Assembly (NCBI GenBank): GCA_030428695.1
Contig: JAUIEM010000265.1
Location: 1 to 14,041 of the forward strand
DNA length: 14,041 bases
Direction: 5' to 3'
Origin: a bacterium
GTDB lineage: Bacteria; Planctomycetota; J058; JAJDCP01
The notes beneath the pieces were generated by a model. That model saw nothing but the letters and a program-made list of their open reading frames with translations, did no database searches and had not been told where the DNA came from. Shown in pieces: positions 9,037 to 14,041 of this stretch. Made by a program: the position numbers and the translations under genes. Within the stretch, counting starts at the first letter, position 1. The number at the start of each line of letters is the position of its first letter.

Positions 9037-9115
9037 GCTCCTTGCGGTGCGAGAGGGCCGATCCGGCGTCGACATGGCGACAGGGTAAGACCCTCGGCCG
9101 ATCGGCGCAAGGAGC
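9037..9115 (-). promoter_or_regulatory. Structured pta 5' leader with SD-sequestering inverted repeat
   Basis: On the pta strand, GCTCCTTGCG (9115 to 9106) is perfectly complementary to CGCAAGGAGC (9046 to 9037), and the second arm contains the pta SD AAGGAG. The 59 bases between the arms can form more helices: GCCGATC (9106-9100) with GATCGGC (9063-9057), and AGGGT/ACCCT with a 3-base loop (9082-9094). Folding would hide the SD, so the element could control pta translation, as in a riboswitch-like leader, a protein-binding leader or a thermosensor. This requires transcription to start beyond 9115. The AT-rich stretch just upstream (9116-9140) fits a promoter, but the start site is not defined. 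I do not recognise a known riboswitch class. Confidence 0.45.
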
Positions 9116-9140
9116 AAACCATACATTTGAATGTTTTTCT
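9116..9140. promoter_or_regulatory. AT-rich divergent promoter/operator candidate between pta and the sirtuin gene
   Basis: The only AT-rich stretch in the pta/sirtuin gap. It contains the inverted repeat ACATT-TG-AATGT (9123-9134), which resembles a small operator. On the plus strand TTGAAT (9128-9133) could serve as a -35 box, with a poor -10 (TCTGGA) 17 bases on. On the minus strand TCAAAT (9132-9127) or TATGGT (9123-9118) could act as -10 for pta; only the former leaves room for the whole leader helix to be transcribed. Box assignments are tentative. Confidence 0.35.
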
Positions 9141-9218
9141 CTGCTCCAGTCTGGACGACGCGGCCGGCTTCTGGCATGCTGCTGCCTTCGGAGACCGACG
9201 CCGCATGTCTGGAGCGCC

Positions 9219-10049
9219 ATGATGGACCGACCCGTCGAGCAATTCCGCGCCGCACTGGCCGAGGCCAGACGGGTCGTCGTGCTGACCGGCGCCGGGGTAT
9301 CGGCGGAGTCGGGGATTCCGACCTTCCGTGGAGCGGGCGGCCTGTGGCGAAGGTTCTCGGCGACCGACCTCGCGACCCCTCGGGCCTGGAGCCGCGACCC
9401 CGGCCTGGTCTGGGAGTTCTACAACTACCGCCGCGCGCTGATGCGCGACAAGCAGCCGAACCCCGCGCACCGCGCGCTGGTCTGCCTGGAGCAGCGGTGC
9501 GCCGACGCGCGCCGCGACTTTGTGCTGATCACTCAGAACATCGACGGGCTCCACGGCATCGCCGGGTCGCGGAATGTCCTCCCACTGCACGGCTCGCTGT
9601 GGCTGATCCGCTGCCTCGACTGCGGGACGGTGGTCGAGAGCCGCGAGGTCCCGATCACGCCGGCCTTCGCGGGCAGCGGCTCGCCCGATCCCGACTTCGA
9701 GGCGCGCAGCTTCACGCGCGACGAGCTTCCCCACTGTTCGTGCGGGGGGATCCAGCGTCCGCACGTCGTCTGGTTCGGCGAGCCTCTGGATATGTCGATC
9801 CTCAGCCAGGCACAAGAGGCCGCAACGCGGTGCGACCTGCTGCTCGTGGTCGGGACCTCGGCCCAGGTCTACCCCGCCGCGAGCATGATCCCGATCGCCC
9901 GCCGCGCAGGAGCGACCACCGTCGAGGTCAACCTCGAGGCCACATCGGCGACGGACAGCGTCGATCTGCACTTCCAGGGCAAGGCCGGCGAGGTCCTGCC
10001 CGCCCTGCTGGCTGGCCTTCCCCCCGTCGACTCCACGCCCAACACCTGA
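9219..10049 (+). CDS. cobB: NAD-dependent protein deacylase, class III sirtuin (SIRT5/CobB type)
   Basis: 276 residues. Removes acyl groups from lysine side chains, consuming NAD and releasing nicotinamide and O-acyl-ADP-ribose. Seen: the NAD-binding block GAGVSAESGIPTFRG (24-38), TQNIDGLH (105-112), catalytic His124 in LHGS (123-126), zinc cysteines C132-x2-C135 and C173-x-C175, VVWFGE (183-188) and VGTSAQVYPA (211-220). The EFYNYRR stretch has Tyr68 and Arg71 in the Y-x-x-R arrangement that in SIRT5 and CobB binds succinyl/malonyl groups. Predicted activity therefore includes desuccinylation or demalonylation as well as deacetylation. Two adjacent ATGs (9219 and 9222) are possible, with GGAG at 9211-9214; the second has the better spacing. 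Divergent from pta-ackA, and followed 17 bases on by the cupin gene. The symbol is by family; specificity is inferred. Confidence 0.94.
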   Translation: MMDRPVEQFRAALAEARRVVVLTGAGVSAESGIPTFRGAGGLWRRFSATDLATPRAWSRDPGLVWEFYNYRRALMRDKQPNPAHRALVCLEQRCADARRDFVLITQNIDGLHGIAGSRNVLPLHGSLWLIRCLDCGTVVESREVPITPAFAGSGSPDPDFEARSFTRDELPHCSCGGIQRPHVVWFGEPLDMSILSQAQEAATRCDLLLVVGTSAQVYPAASMIPIARRAGATTVEVNLEATSATDSVDLHFQGKAGEVLPALLAGLPPVDSTPNT

Positions 10050-10066
10050 ACCGACCGGAGGCCACC

Positions 10067-10432
10067 ATGCCGACCCTGATCTCCTCCCCGACCCGTGTCA
10101 CCGCTGCCGGCACGCCACCGAAGACGATCGAGGAGTACGTCGGACGCGTCAACAACGCCGAAAAGCGCCTGAGCATCGCCCACATGCGCTCGCCGTCGGG
10201 CTGGGTCGAGCCCGGGCAGACCCCCGGCTTCGACGAGTATACGCTGGTCCTGCGCGGGGCGCTCCATGTCGAGCACAAAGACGGCACGCTGCGCGTCGGC
10301 GCCGGGCAGGCGGTGCTGACGCGCGCCGGCGAGTGGGTGCGCTACGCGAGCCCCGAGGCCGACGGCGCGGAGTACATCGCCGTCTGCCTGCCCGCGTTCT
10401 CGCCCGACACGGTCCATCGCGATGACGAATAG
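10067..10432 (+). CDS. Small single-domain cupin protein
   Basis: 121 residues, one cupin beta-barrel. Seen: FDEYTLVLRGALHVEHKDGT (55-74) corresponds to cupin motif 1 and RVGAGQAVLTRAGEWVRYAS (76-95) to motif 2. The usual metal-binding H-x-H of motif 1 is absent (the PGQTPGFDE region has only acidic residues), and the motif 2 histidine appears replaced (GEWVRY). Metal binding in the standard way is therefore doubtful, and the protein may bind a small ligand or act as a sensor. The ATG at 10067 has GGAGG 6 bases upstream. It begins 17 bases after the sirtuin stop on the same strand and is almost certainly co-transcribed with it, suggesting a role tied to acyl or NAD metabolism, but this is only context. 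No terminator is obvious after it. Confidence 0.83.
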   Translation: MPTLISSPTRVTAAGTPPKTIEEYVGRVNNAEKRLSIAHMRSPSGWVEPGQTPGFDEYTLVLRGALHVEHKDGTLRVGAGQAVLTRAGEWVRYASPEADGAEYIAVCLPAFSPDTVHRDDE

Positions 10433-10527
10433 CGTGCACATTCCGGAAACGGATCGATGCGCGGGACCAACACTTCCGGCGGTCACACAGTAGAACACTG
10501 CACACACCCTCCTGAGGAGAACACACA
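10433..10527 (+). promoter_or_regulatory. Intergenic region before the TraB-like lipoprotein gene
   Basis: A 95-bp gap with lower GC than its surroundings. It contains a perfect 8-bp palindrome TTCCGGAA (10441-10448), a partial second copy CTTCCGG near 10474, and CAGT/ACTG (10488-10500) as a small inverted repeat. It probably holds the promoter of the downstream lipoprotein-ribD unit; boxes cannot be assigned with confidence. A strong SD (GAGGAG, 10514-10519) precedes the GTG at 10528. Confidence 0.35.
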
Positions 10528-11499
10528 GTGCGTTCGATCACGATCTGCTTGAGCCTGGTCCTCGTCGGCCTGACCGGCTGCCAGCTCCGCTACCGCCACG
10601 AGGTCGAGCCGACCGGCACCGCCAGCCAGTACGCGCTCGGCATGGGCGACTTCGTCCGCTACGACGGCTACGACGCCGGCACGACCGCGACCGCGGGCGA
10701 CCTGCACCTCGCGACCGTGACCTACACCCGCGAGCGCGACAGCGCCGAGGTGATCCTGGTCGCCGGCTTCCCGATGGCCGACGCGAGCTACTTCGCCGCC
10801 GTCAACGAGCTGCTCGCCGACCGCGAGCAGGTCTTGTACGAAGAGCCCATCCTCGAGAACGATCAGGGCGGCAGCTACTTCGACGCGCCCGCCGCGCTGC
10901 TCGGGCTGCAAGGCAACCAGTCCCTGCTCGACCTCGACGCCGACCACTGGGTGTCCTGCGACATGCTCGCCGACAGCCCGATGATGCAGGAGATGCTGCC
11001 CCTCGACGAGCTCGGCATTCCCGACCTGCCCCTGCCGAGCCCCGACCAGGTCGAGAGCTTCGCCGAGCTCGCCTTCCAGGTGCAGCAGACCCAGCGCTTG
11101 ACCGACTTCGCCAAGCACCGCGCCGCGGTCGAGCTGGCGAACAGCCCCTCCGGGATCCCGACCGAGCGCCTCGGCTCGTGGATGGACCGGCTGGTCGAGC
11201 TGATCGACGGCGTGCGCCTCTACCTGCGCAAGGAAGAAGACCGCAAGCAGGCCGAGGACTTCGTGCAGCAGATCGACAGCGTGAAGAAGATGATGCCCTT
11301 CTTCGCCGGCATCCTGATCGAGCAGCGCAACGCCTACGTCTCGGTGAAGGTCGGCCAGGCGACCAACAAGGGCGTCCGCAAGCTCGCGATCTACTACAAC
11401 GCCTGGCACGCCGAGGACCTCGGCAAGCGGCTCGAGAAGCGCGGCTTCGTCGCCGGTGAGCGGGTGTGGCTGCCCGCCTGGAACATGAACTCGCGGTGA
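10528..11499 (+). CDS. Lipoprotein distantly resembling the TraB/GumN family
   Basis: 323 residues. Residues 1-18 form a lipoprotein signal peptide with lipobox LTGC (15-18), so the mature protein is anchored by Cys18; the next residue, Gln, favours the outer membrane. Two segments recall TraB/GumN/TIKI proteins: AEVILVAGFPMADASYFAAV (73-92) followed by VLYEEP (102-107), and near the C-terminus IEQRNAYV (264-271) then KLAIYYNAWHAEDLGKRLEK (285-304) and GFVAGERVWLPAW (306-318). In active family members the first segment carries a G-x-x-H motif; here it reads GFPM, so that histidine is missing, while the second (His294) is kept. A catalytic role is therefore uncertain. GTG start at 10528 with GAGGAG upstream; no competing start. 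Its stop overlaps the proposed ribD start (GTGA). The family link is by motif pattern and is moderate. Confidence 0.68.
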   Translation: MRSITICLSLVLVGLTGCQLRYRHEVEPTGTASQYALGMGDFVRYDGYDAGTTATAGDLHLATVTYTRERDSAEVILVAGFPMADASYFAAVNELLADREQVLYEEPILENDQGGSYFDAPAALLGLQGNQSLLDLDADHWVSCDMLADSPMMQEMLPLDELGIPDLPLPSPDQVESFAELAFQVQQTQRLTDFAKHRAAVELANSPSGIPTERLGSWMDRLVELIDGVRLYLRKEEDRKQAEDFVQQIDSVKKMMPFFAGILIEQRNAYVSVKVGQATNKGVRKLAIYYNAWHAEDLGKRLEKRGFVAGERVWLPAWNMNSR

Positions 11500-12653
11500 G
11501 CGAGCTCGACGCTTCCCTCGACCTCTTCCCGGTGCCCTGCCCTCCGCCGGCCACCCTCGAAGAAGCCTGGATGGACGAGGCCCTCGCGCTCGCCGAGCGC
11601 GGACGCGGGCGGGCCGCGCCCAACCCCGTGGTCGGCTGCGTGCTCGTCCGTGACGGCGCGGTCGTCGCGCGCGGCTGGCACCGCGCCTTCGGCGGCCCCC
11701 ACGCCGAGGTCGACGCGCTGCGCGGGCTCGAGGACGCCCGCGGCTGCACGGCGGTGGTCAGTCTCGAGCCCTGCTGCCACCACGGCAAGACCCCTCCCTG
11801 CAGTCAGGCGCTGATCGAGGCGGGCGTGCGGCGGGTGGTGATCGGCTGCGTCGATCCGAACCCGCGGGTCTCCGGGGGTGGCGTGGCGCAGCTTCAGGCG
11901 GCGGGCATCGAGGTGCTCGTCGGCGTGCGGGAGGCGGCCTGTAGACGGAAGAACGGGCCGTTCTTCCTCAACCGGCGCGGGCGGGCCTACGCGACCGCCA
12001 AGTGGGCGATGAGCCTCGACGGCAAGATCGCGACGGCGAGCGGGTCCTCCCAGTGGATCTCCAGTGAGCCCTCGCGCCGGCTGGTCCAGCACCTGCGCGA
12101 CCAGGTCGACGCGATCCTGGTCGGCGGCGAGACCGCGCGCCGTGACGACCCGCGTCTGACCTGTCGCCTGCCCGGCGGACAGAGCCCGCAGCGGGTCGTG
12201 CTGAGCCGGAGCGCGGACATCCCTCTCGACGGCAGGCTGGTGCAGAGCGCACGTGAGGTGCCGGTGCTGATCTTCTGCCGCGAGGTGCCGGAAGCGCGGG
12301 CGCGGGCGCTCGAGCAGGCGGGCTGCGAGCTGGTCCGTTGCCAGGGCGCGGGCGCGATCCCTCCCGCCCAGGTGCTCGAAGAGCTGCTCCGCCGCGACCT
12401 CGGCGAGGTGTTGATCGAGGGCGGCGGCGGGGTCCTCGGCGCGTTCGCCGACGCGGGCTGCATCGATCGCTGGCTGGTCTTCGTCGCGCCGAAGATCGTC
12501 GGCGGCGCGGGGCCCTCACCGGTGGCGGGTCAGGGCGTGACGACCATAGACCGGGCCCACGCGGTCGCCGACTGGACCTGGCGCCGCTCCGGCGCCGACC
12601 AGCTCGGCATCGGCTACAGAAGAGACAACTGGGAGGAGACGCCGGCGTGCTGA
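11496..12653 (+). CDS. ribD: Bifunctional riboflavin biosynthesis protein RibD (deaminase/reductase)
   Basis: 385 residues from GTG 11496. Deaminates 2,5-diamino-6-ribosylamino-pyrimidinone phosphate, then reduces the ribose side chain with NADPH to give 5-amino-6-ribitylamino-uracil phosphate. Seen in the deaminase domain: GRAAPNPVVGCVLV (38-51), HAEVDAL (69-75, zinc His69 and catalytic Glu71) and PCCHHGKTPPC (92-102, zinc Cys93 and Cys102), then DPNPRVSGGG. Reductase domain: AKWAMSLDGKIAT (168-180), SQWISS (185-190), DAILVGGETARRDDPRLT (205-222) and EVLIEGGGGVLGAF (304-317), VAPKIVGG (330-337). The GTG at 11496 overlaps the upstream stop codon by 4 bases. ATG at 11571 (360 residues, nearer E. 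coli RibD's 367) is a serious alternative, because the first 25 residues match no family block and the SD of the GTG is weak. Its stop overlaps the HAD gene by 7 bases. Confidence 0.95.
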   Translation: MSELDASLDLFPVPCPPPATLEEAWMDEALALAERGRGRAAPNPVVGCVLVRDGAVVARGWHRAFGGPHAEVDALRGLEDARGCTAVVSLEPCCHHGKTPPCSQALIEAGVRRVVIGCVDPNPRVSGGGVAQLQAAGIEVLVGVREAACRRKNGPFFLNRRGRAYATAKWAMSLDGKIATASGSSQWISSEPSRRLVQHLRDQVDAILVGGETARRDDPRLTCRLPGGQSPQRVVLSRSADIPLDGRLVQSAREVPVLIFCREVPEARARALEQAGCELVRCQGAGAIPPAQVLEELLRRDLGEVLIEGGGGVLGAFADAGCIDRWLVFVAPKIVGGAGPSPVAGQGVTTIDRAHAVADWTWRRSGADQLGIGYRRDNWEETPAC

Positions 12654-13489
12654 TACTCGACTTCGACGGAACCGTGACCGATGCGGAAGCCGAGGGCGCC
12701 CCGTTCCGGGCCGGCTACCTCGCCGACCTCGCCCTGCTCGTCGGCGTCGACGAGGACACCGTGCGGCTGCTCGCCGAGCGCATCGAGCGGGAGATTGCCG
12801 AGGACGAGCAGGCCTTCGGCTGGGTCTTCCGCGGCAGCATCGTCGCGCCCGCCAACGTCGACCCGTACCTGCGCATCATGCCGGTCGCCCGGCGCATCTT
12901 CGACCACTTCGGCTGCTTCCCCGGCGTGCTCGACCGCGAGCGGCTGTGCGACGGCATCCTCTACCGCTACAACTACGCGAAGTCGGCGACGGTGTTCCGG
13001 CCCGGGGCGCGCGAGGTGCTCGCCGGCCTCGACCGGAGCTCGACCTGGGTCGTCACCAACTCCCACGCCGATGTCGTACGCGAGAAGATCCTGCGCCTCG
13101 GCGCGAGCGAGAACGGGGAGAACGCCCTCGCCTGGCTGAGCGAGCGGGTCTTCGGCCGGGCGCAGAAGTACCTGATCGACGACGACCTGCACGCCGTGCC
13201 CGCCTCGCTGCCGGTGCCCGGCCTGCAACGGCCGGTGCTGCTGCGCCGCCGGGTCTACTTCGAGCGCCTCGACGCCCTGCGGCAGGAGCAGGGCGTCGGC
13301 TGGGAGGACGTGCTGGTGGTCGGCGACATCTTCGAGCTCGACCTCAGTCTGCCCCTCGCCCTCGGGGCCCGGGTCGCGCTGATGGCCGGGCCCTTCACCC
13401 CCGACTACGAGCGCGCCTTCGTCGCCGGCCATCCCCGCGGCCACGTGCTGCAATCTCTGGCCGAGCTCAAGGGGCTGGTCGGAGGCTGA
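12647..13489 (+). CDS. HAD-superfamily hydrolase, candidate riboflavin-pathway phosphatase
   Basis: 280 residues. Seen: HAD motif I DFDGTVTD (5-12) with nucleophile Asp5 and acid Asp7, motif II Thr137 in WVVTNSH (134-140), and motif IV GDIFELD (226-232) with Asp227 and Asp232. The segment between motifs I and II (about 20-115) is a helical cap of the C1 type. The motif III lysine is not obvious; the expected area reads VLLRRRVYFERL, so Lys174 or an arginine may serve. It is a phosphatase of the soluble HAD group; the substrate is not readable. It starts at GTG 12647 inside ribD (7-base overlap), with GGGAGGAG at 12631-12638, and is therefore translationally coupled to ribD. Removal of phosphate from the RibD product is a step done by HAD enzymes in other bacteria, so that role is an inference from context. 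Confidence 0.88.
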   Translation: MLILDFDGTVTDAEAEGAPFRAGYLADLALLVGVDEDTVRLLAERIEREIAEDEQAFGWVFRGSIVAPANVDPYLRIMPVARRIFDHFGCFPGVLDRERLCDGILYRYNYAKSATVFRPGAREVLAGLDRSSTWVVTNSHADVVREKILRLGASENGENALAWLSERVFGRAQKYLIDDDLHAVPASLPVPGLQRPVLLRRRVYFERLDALRQEQGVGWEDVLVVGDIFELDLSLPLALGARVALMAGPFTPDYERAFVAGHPRGHVLQSLAELKGLVGG

Positions 13490-13493
13490 GCCG

Positions 13494-13906
13494 GTGATGG
13501 TCACCCAGCTCGCCTTCGCCTTCGTCGTGGTGTTCGTCGCTCCGGGCTTCGGCGTGTGCGGGGGCATCGCCGTCGAGCGCCAGAAGCGCGGCTGGCTGTT
13601 CGGATACCTCGTCGCCAAGGGAGCGACCTGGTTCGGGCTCGGTCTGGGGGGAGGGTTCGCGAGCGTTCTGTTTCCCCACTACCCGCGCTCGGGCCCCCCG
13701 TCCTCTGCGCCGGGACGCTGCTCAGCGTGCTCGCGCTCTACCAGCTCTTCGTCTTCCCCGCGCACAAGGACCTGCCCTGGTCGGCGACCGGCGTCCGCGA
13801 CGACTACCGGAGGTGGGAGCTGTTTCTGCCCGACTTCCGCTACAGGCTCAAGGCGCGGCTGAGCGAGGCAGACTTCACGGCCTGGGTCGGCAGCCCAGCT
13901 AGTTGA
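13494..13906 (+). pseudogene. Small membrane protein interrupted by an apparent frameshift at a C-run
   Basis: Two overlapping frames form one sensible protein. The first, from GTG 13494 (or ATG 13497; GGAGG at 13481-13485), gives two membrane segments (TQLAFAFVVVFVAPGFGV and GYLVAKGATWFGLGLGGGF) up to FPHYPRSG. It then turns into a Ser/Arg/Pro-rich shadow sequence. The other frame gives PPVLCAGTLLSVLALYQLFVF, a third membrane segment, and a soluble tail ending at the TGA at 13904-13906. The switch point is the six-C run at 13694-13699: one additional C would join the frames into a protein of 137 residues with three membrane segments. A base-call error in the homopolymer is the simplest explanation; a real mutation or -1 slippage on CCC-CCC is possible. 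Family not recognised. It starts 4 bases after the HAD gene, so is in the same unit. Confidence 0.65.
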
Positions 13907-13926
13907 CCATGCCCGAGGACCGGACC

Positions 13927-14041
13927 ATGCCGAAGATTGCGCCTCCACCGCTGAAAAACGACTGTTTCGCCCTGCCGCCAGGCGTCGCCTGGACGCCGGT
14001 GGAGGACGCCCTCGCCGCCCTCCGCGCCTCCGTCGCCGCGG
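13927..14041 (+). CDS. moeA: Probable MoeA (molybdopterin molybdenumtransferase) N-terminus, truncated by window edge
   Basis: Only 38 residues are visible. After MPKIAPPP comes LKNDCFALPPGVAWTPVEDA, then LAALRASVAA. This opening resembles, from memory, the N-terminal extension of one MoeA subgroup, which then continues into the MoeA dimer domain. MoeA inserts molybdenum into molybdopterin during cofactor synthesis. The ATG at 13927 has GAGG at 13914-13917 with 8-base spacing. An in-frame ATG at 13909 has no SD and is less likely. It begins 20 bases after the frameshifted membrane protein. The catalytic domain is outside the window, so the call is tentative. Confidence 0.45.
   Translation, partial: MPKIAPPPLKNDCFALPPGVAWTPVEDALAALRASVAA

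Noticed and set aside
9097..9106. Perfect palindrome GCCGATCGGC as a stand-alone operator
   Set aside because: Ten-base GC-rich palindromes occur by chance here, and this one is better explained as part of the pta leader helices.
7152..9218. Long plus-strand frames opposite pta, including the upstream part of the sirtuin frame
   Set aside because: The sirtuin frame stays open upstream through antisense pta sequence, but SD position and family length place the start at 9219/9222.

Overview
This is a GC-rich (roughly 70% by eye) bacterial chromosomal window with dense, mostly ordinary-looking genes. Strong Shine-Dalgarno (SD) sequences (GGAG, GGAGG, AAGGAG), several GTG starts, start/stop overlaps and a lipobox lipoprotein point to a Gram-negative-type cell envelope. 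The gene mix suggests an environmental phylum such as Planctomycetota or Myxococcota, but nothing here settles the taxonomy. I see no rRNA, tRNA, CRISPR array, insertion sequence or phage gene.

Layout. (1) Positions 2-2105, minus strand: an ADP-ribosylglycohydrolase-family protein with a C-terminal membrane segment, followed by a family-2 glycosyltransferase that runs off the left edge. (2) Positions 2232-3894, plus strand: a small secreted protein of unknown function, then a membrane protein that looks like two arrestin-fold beta domains around a transmembrane hairpin. (3) Positions 3993-9032, minus strand: pta, ackA and glpK. pta and ackA overlap by 4 bases; glpK follows after a 271-bp non-coding gap rich in inverted repeats. 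(4) Positions 9219-10432, plus strand, divergent from pta: a class III (desuccinylase-type) sirtuin and a small cupin. (5) Positions 10528-14041, plus strand: a lipoprotein resembling TraB/GumN, ribD, a HAD phosphatase, a small frameshifted membrane protein, and the start of a probable moeA. The lipoprotein/ribD and ribD/HAD junctions overlap, so this is probably one transcription unit.

How the genes fit together. Pta and AckA interconvert acetyl-CoA, acetyl phosphate and acetate. GlpK feeds glycerol into central carbon metabolism. Acetyl phosphate is a chemical acetylating agent, and the divergent sirtuin is of the kind that removes acyl groups from lysines, so the 9.0-9.2 kb junction may pair a source of protein acylation with its eraser. 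RibD carries out two middle steps of riboflavin synthesis, and the overlapping HAD protein is a good candidate for the phosphatase step that follows.

The most interesting non-coding signal is the pta leader. A perfect 10-bp inverted repeat (9037-9046 / 9106-9115) would place the pta SD inside a helix, with further possible helices between the arms, as in a translation-controlling leader RNA.
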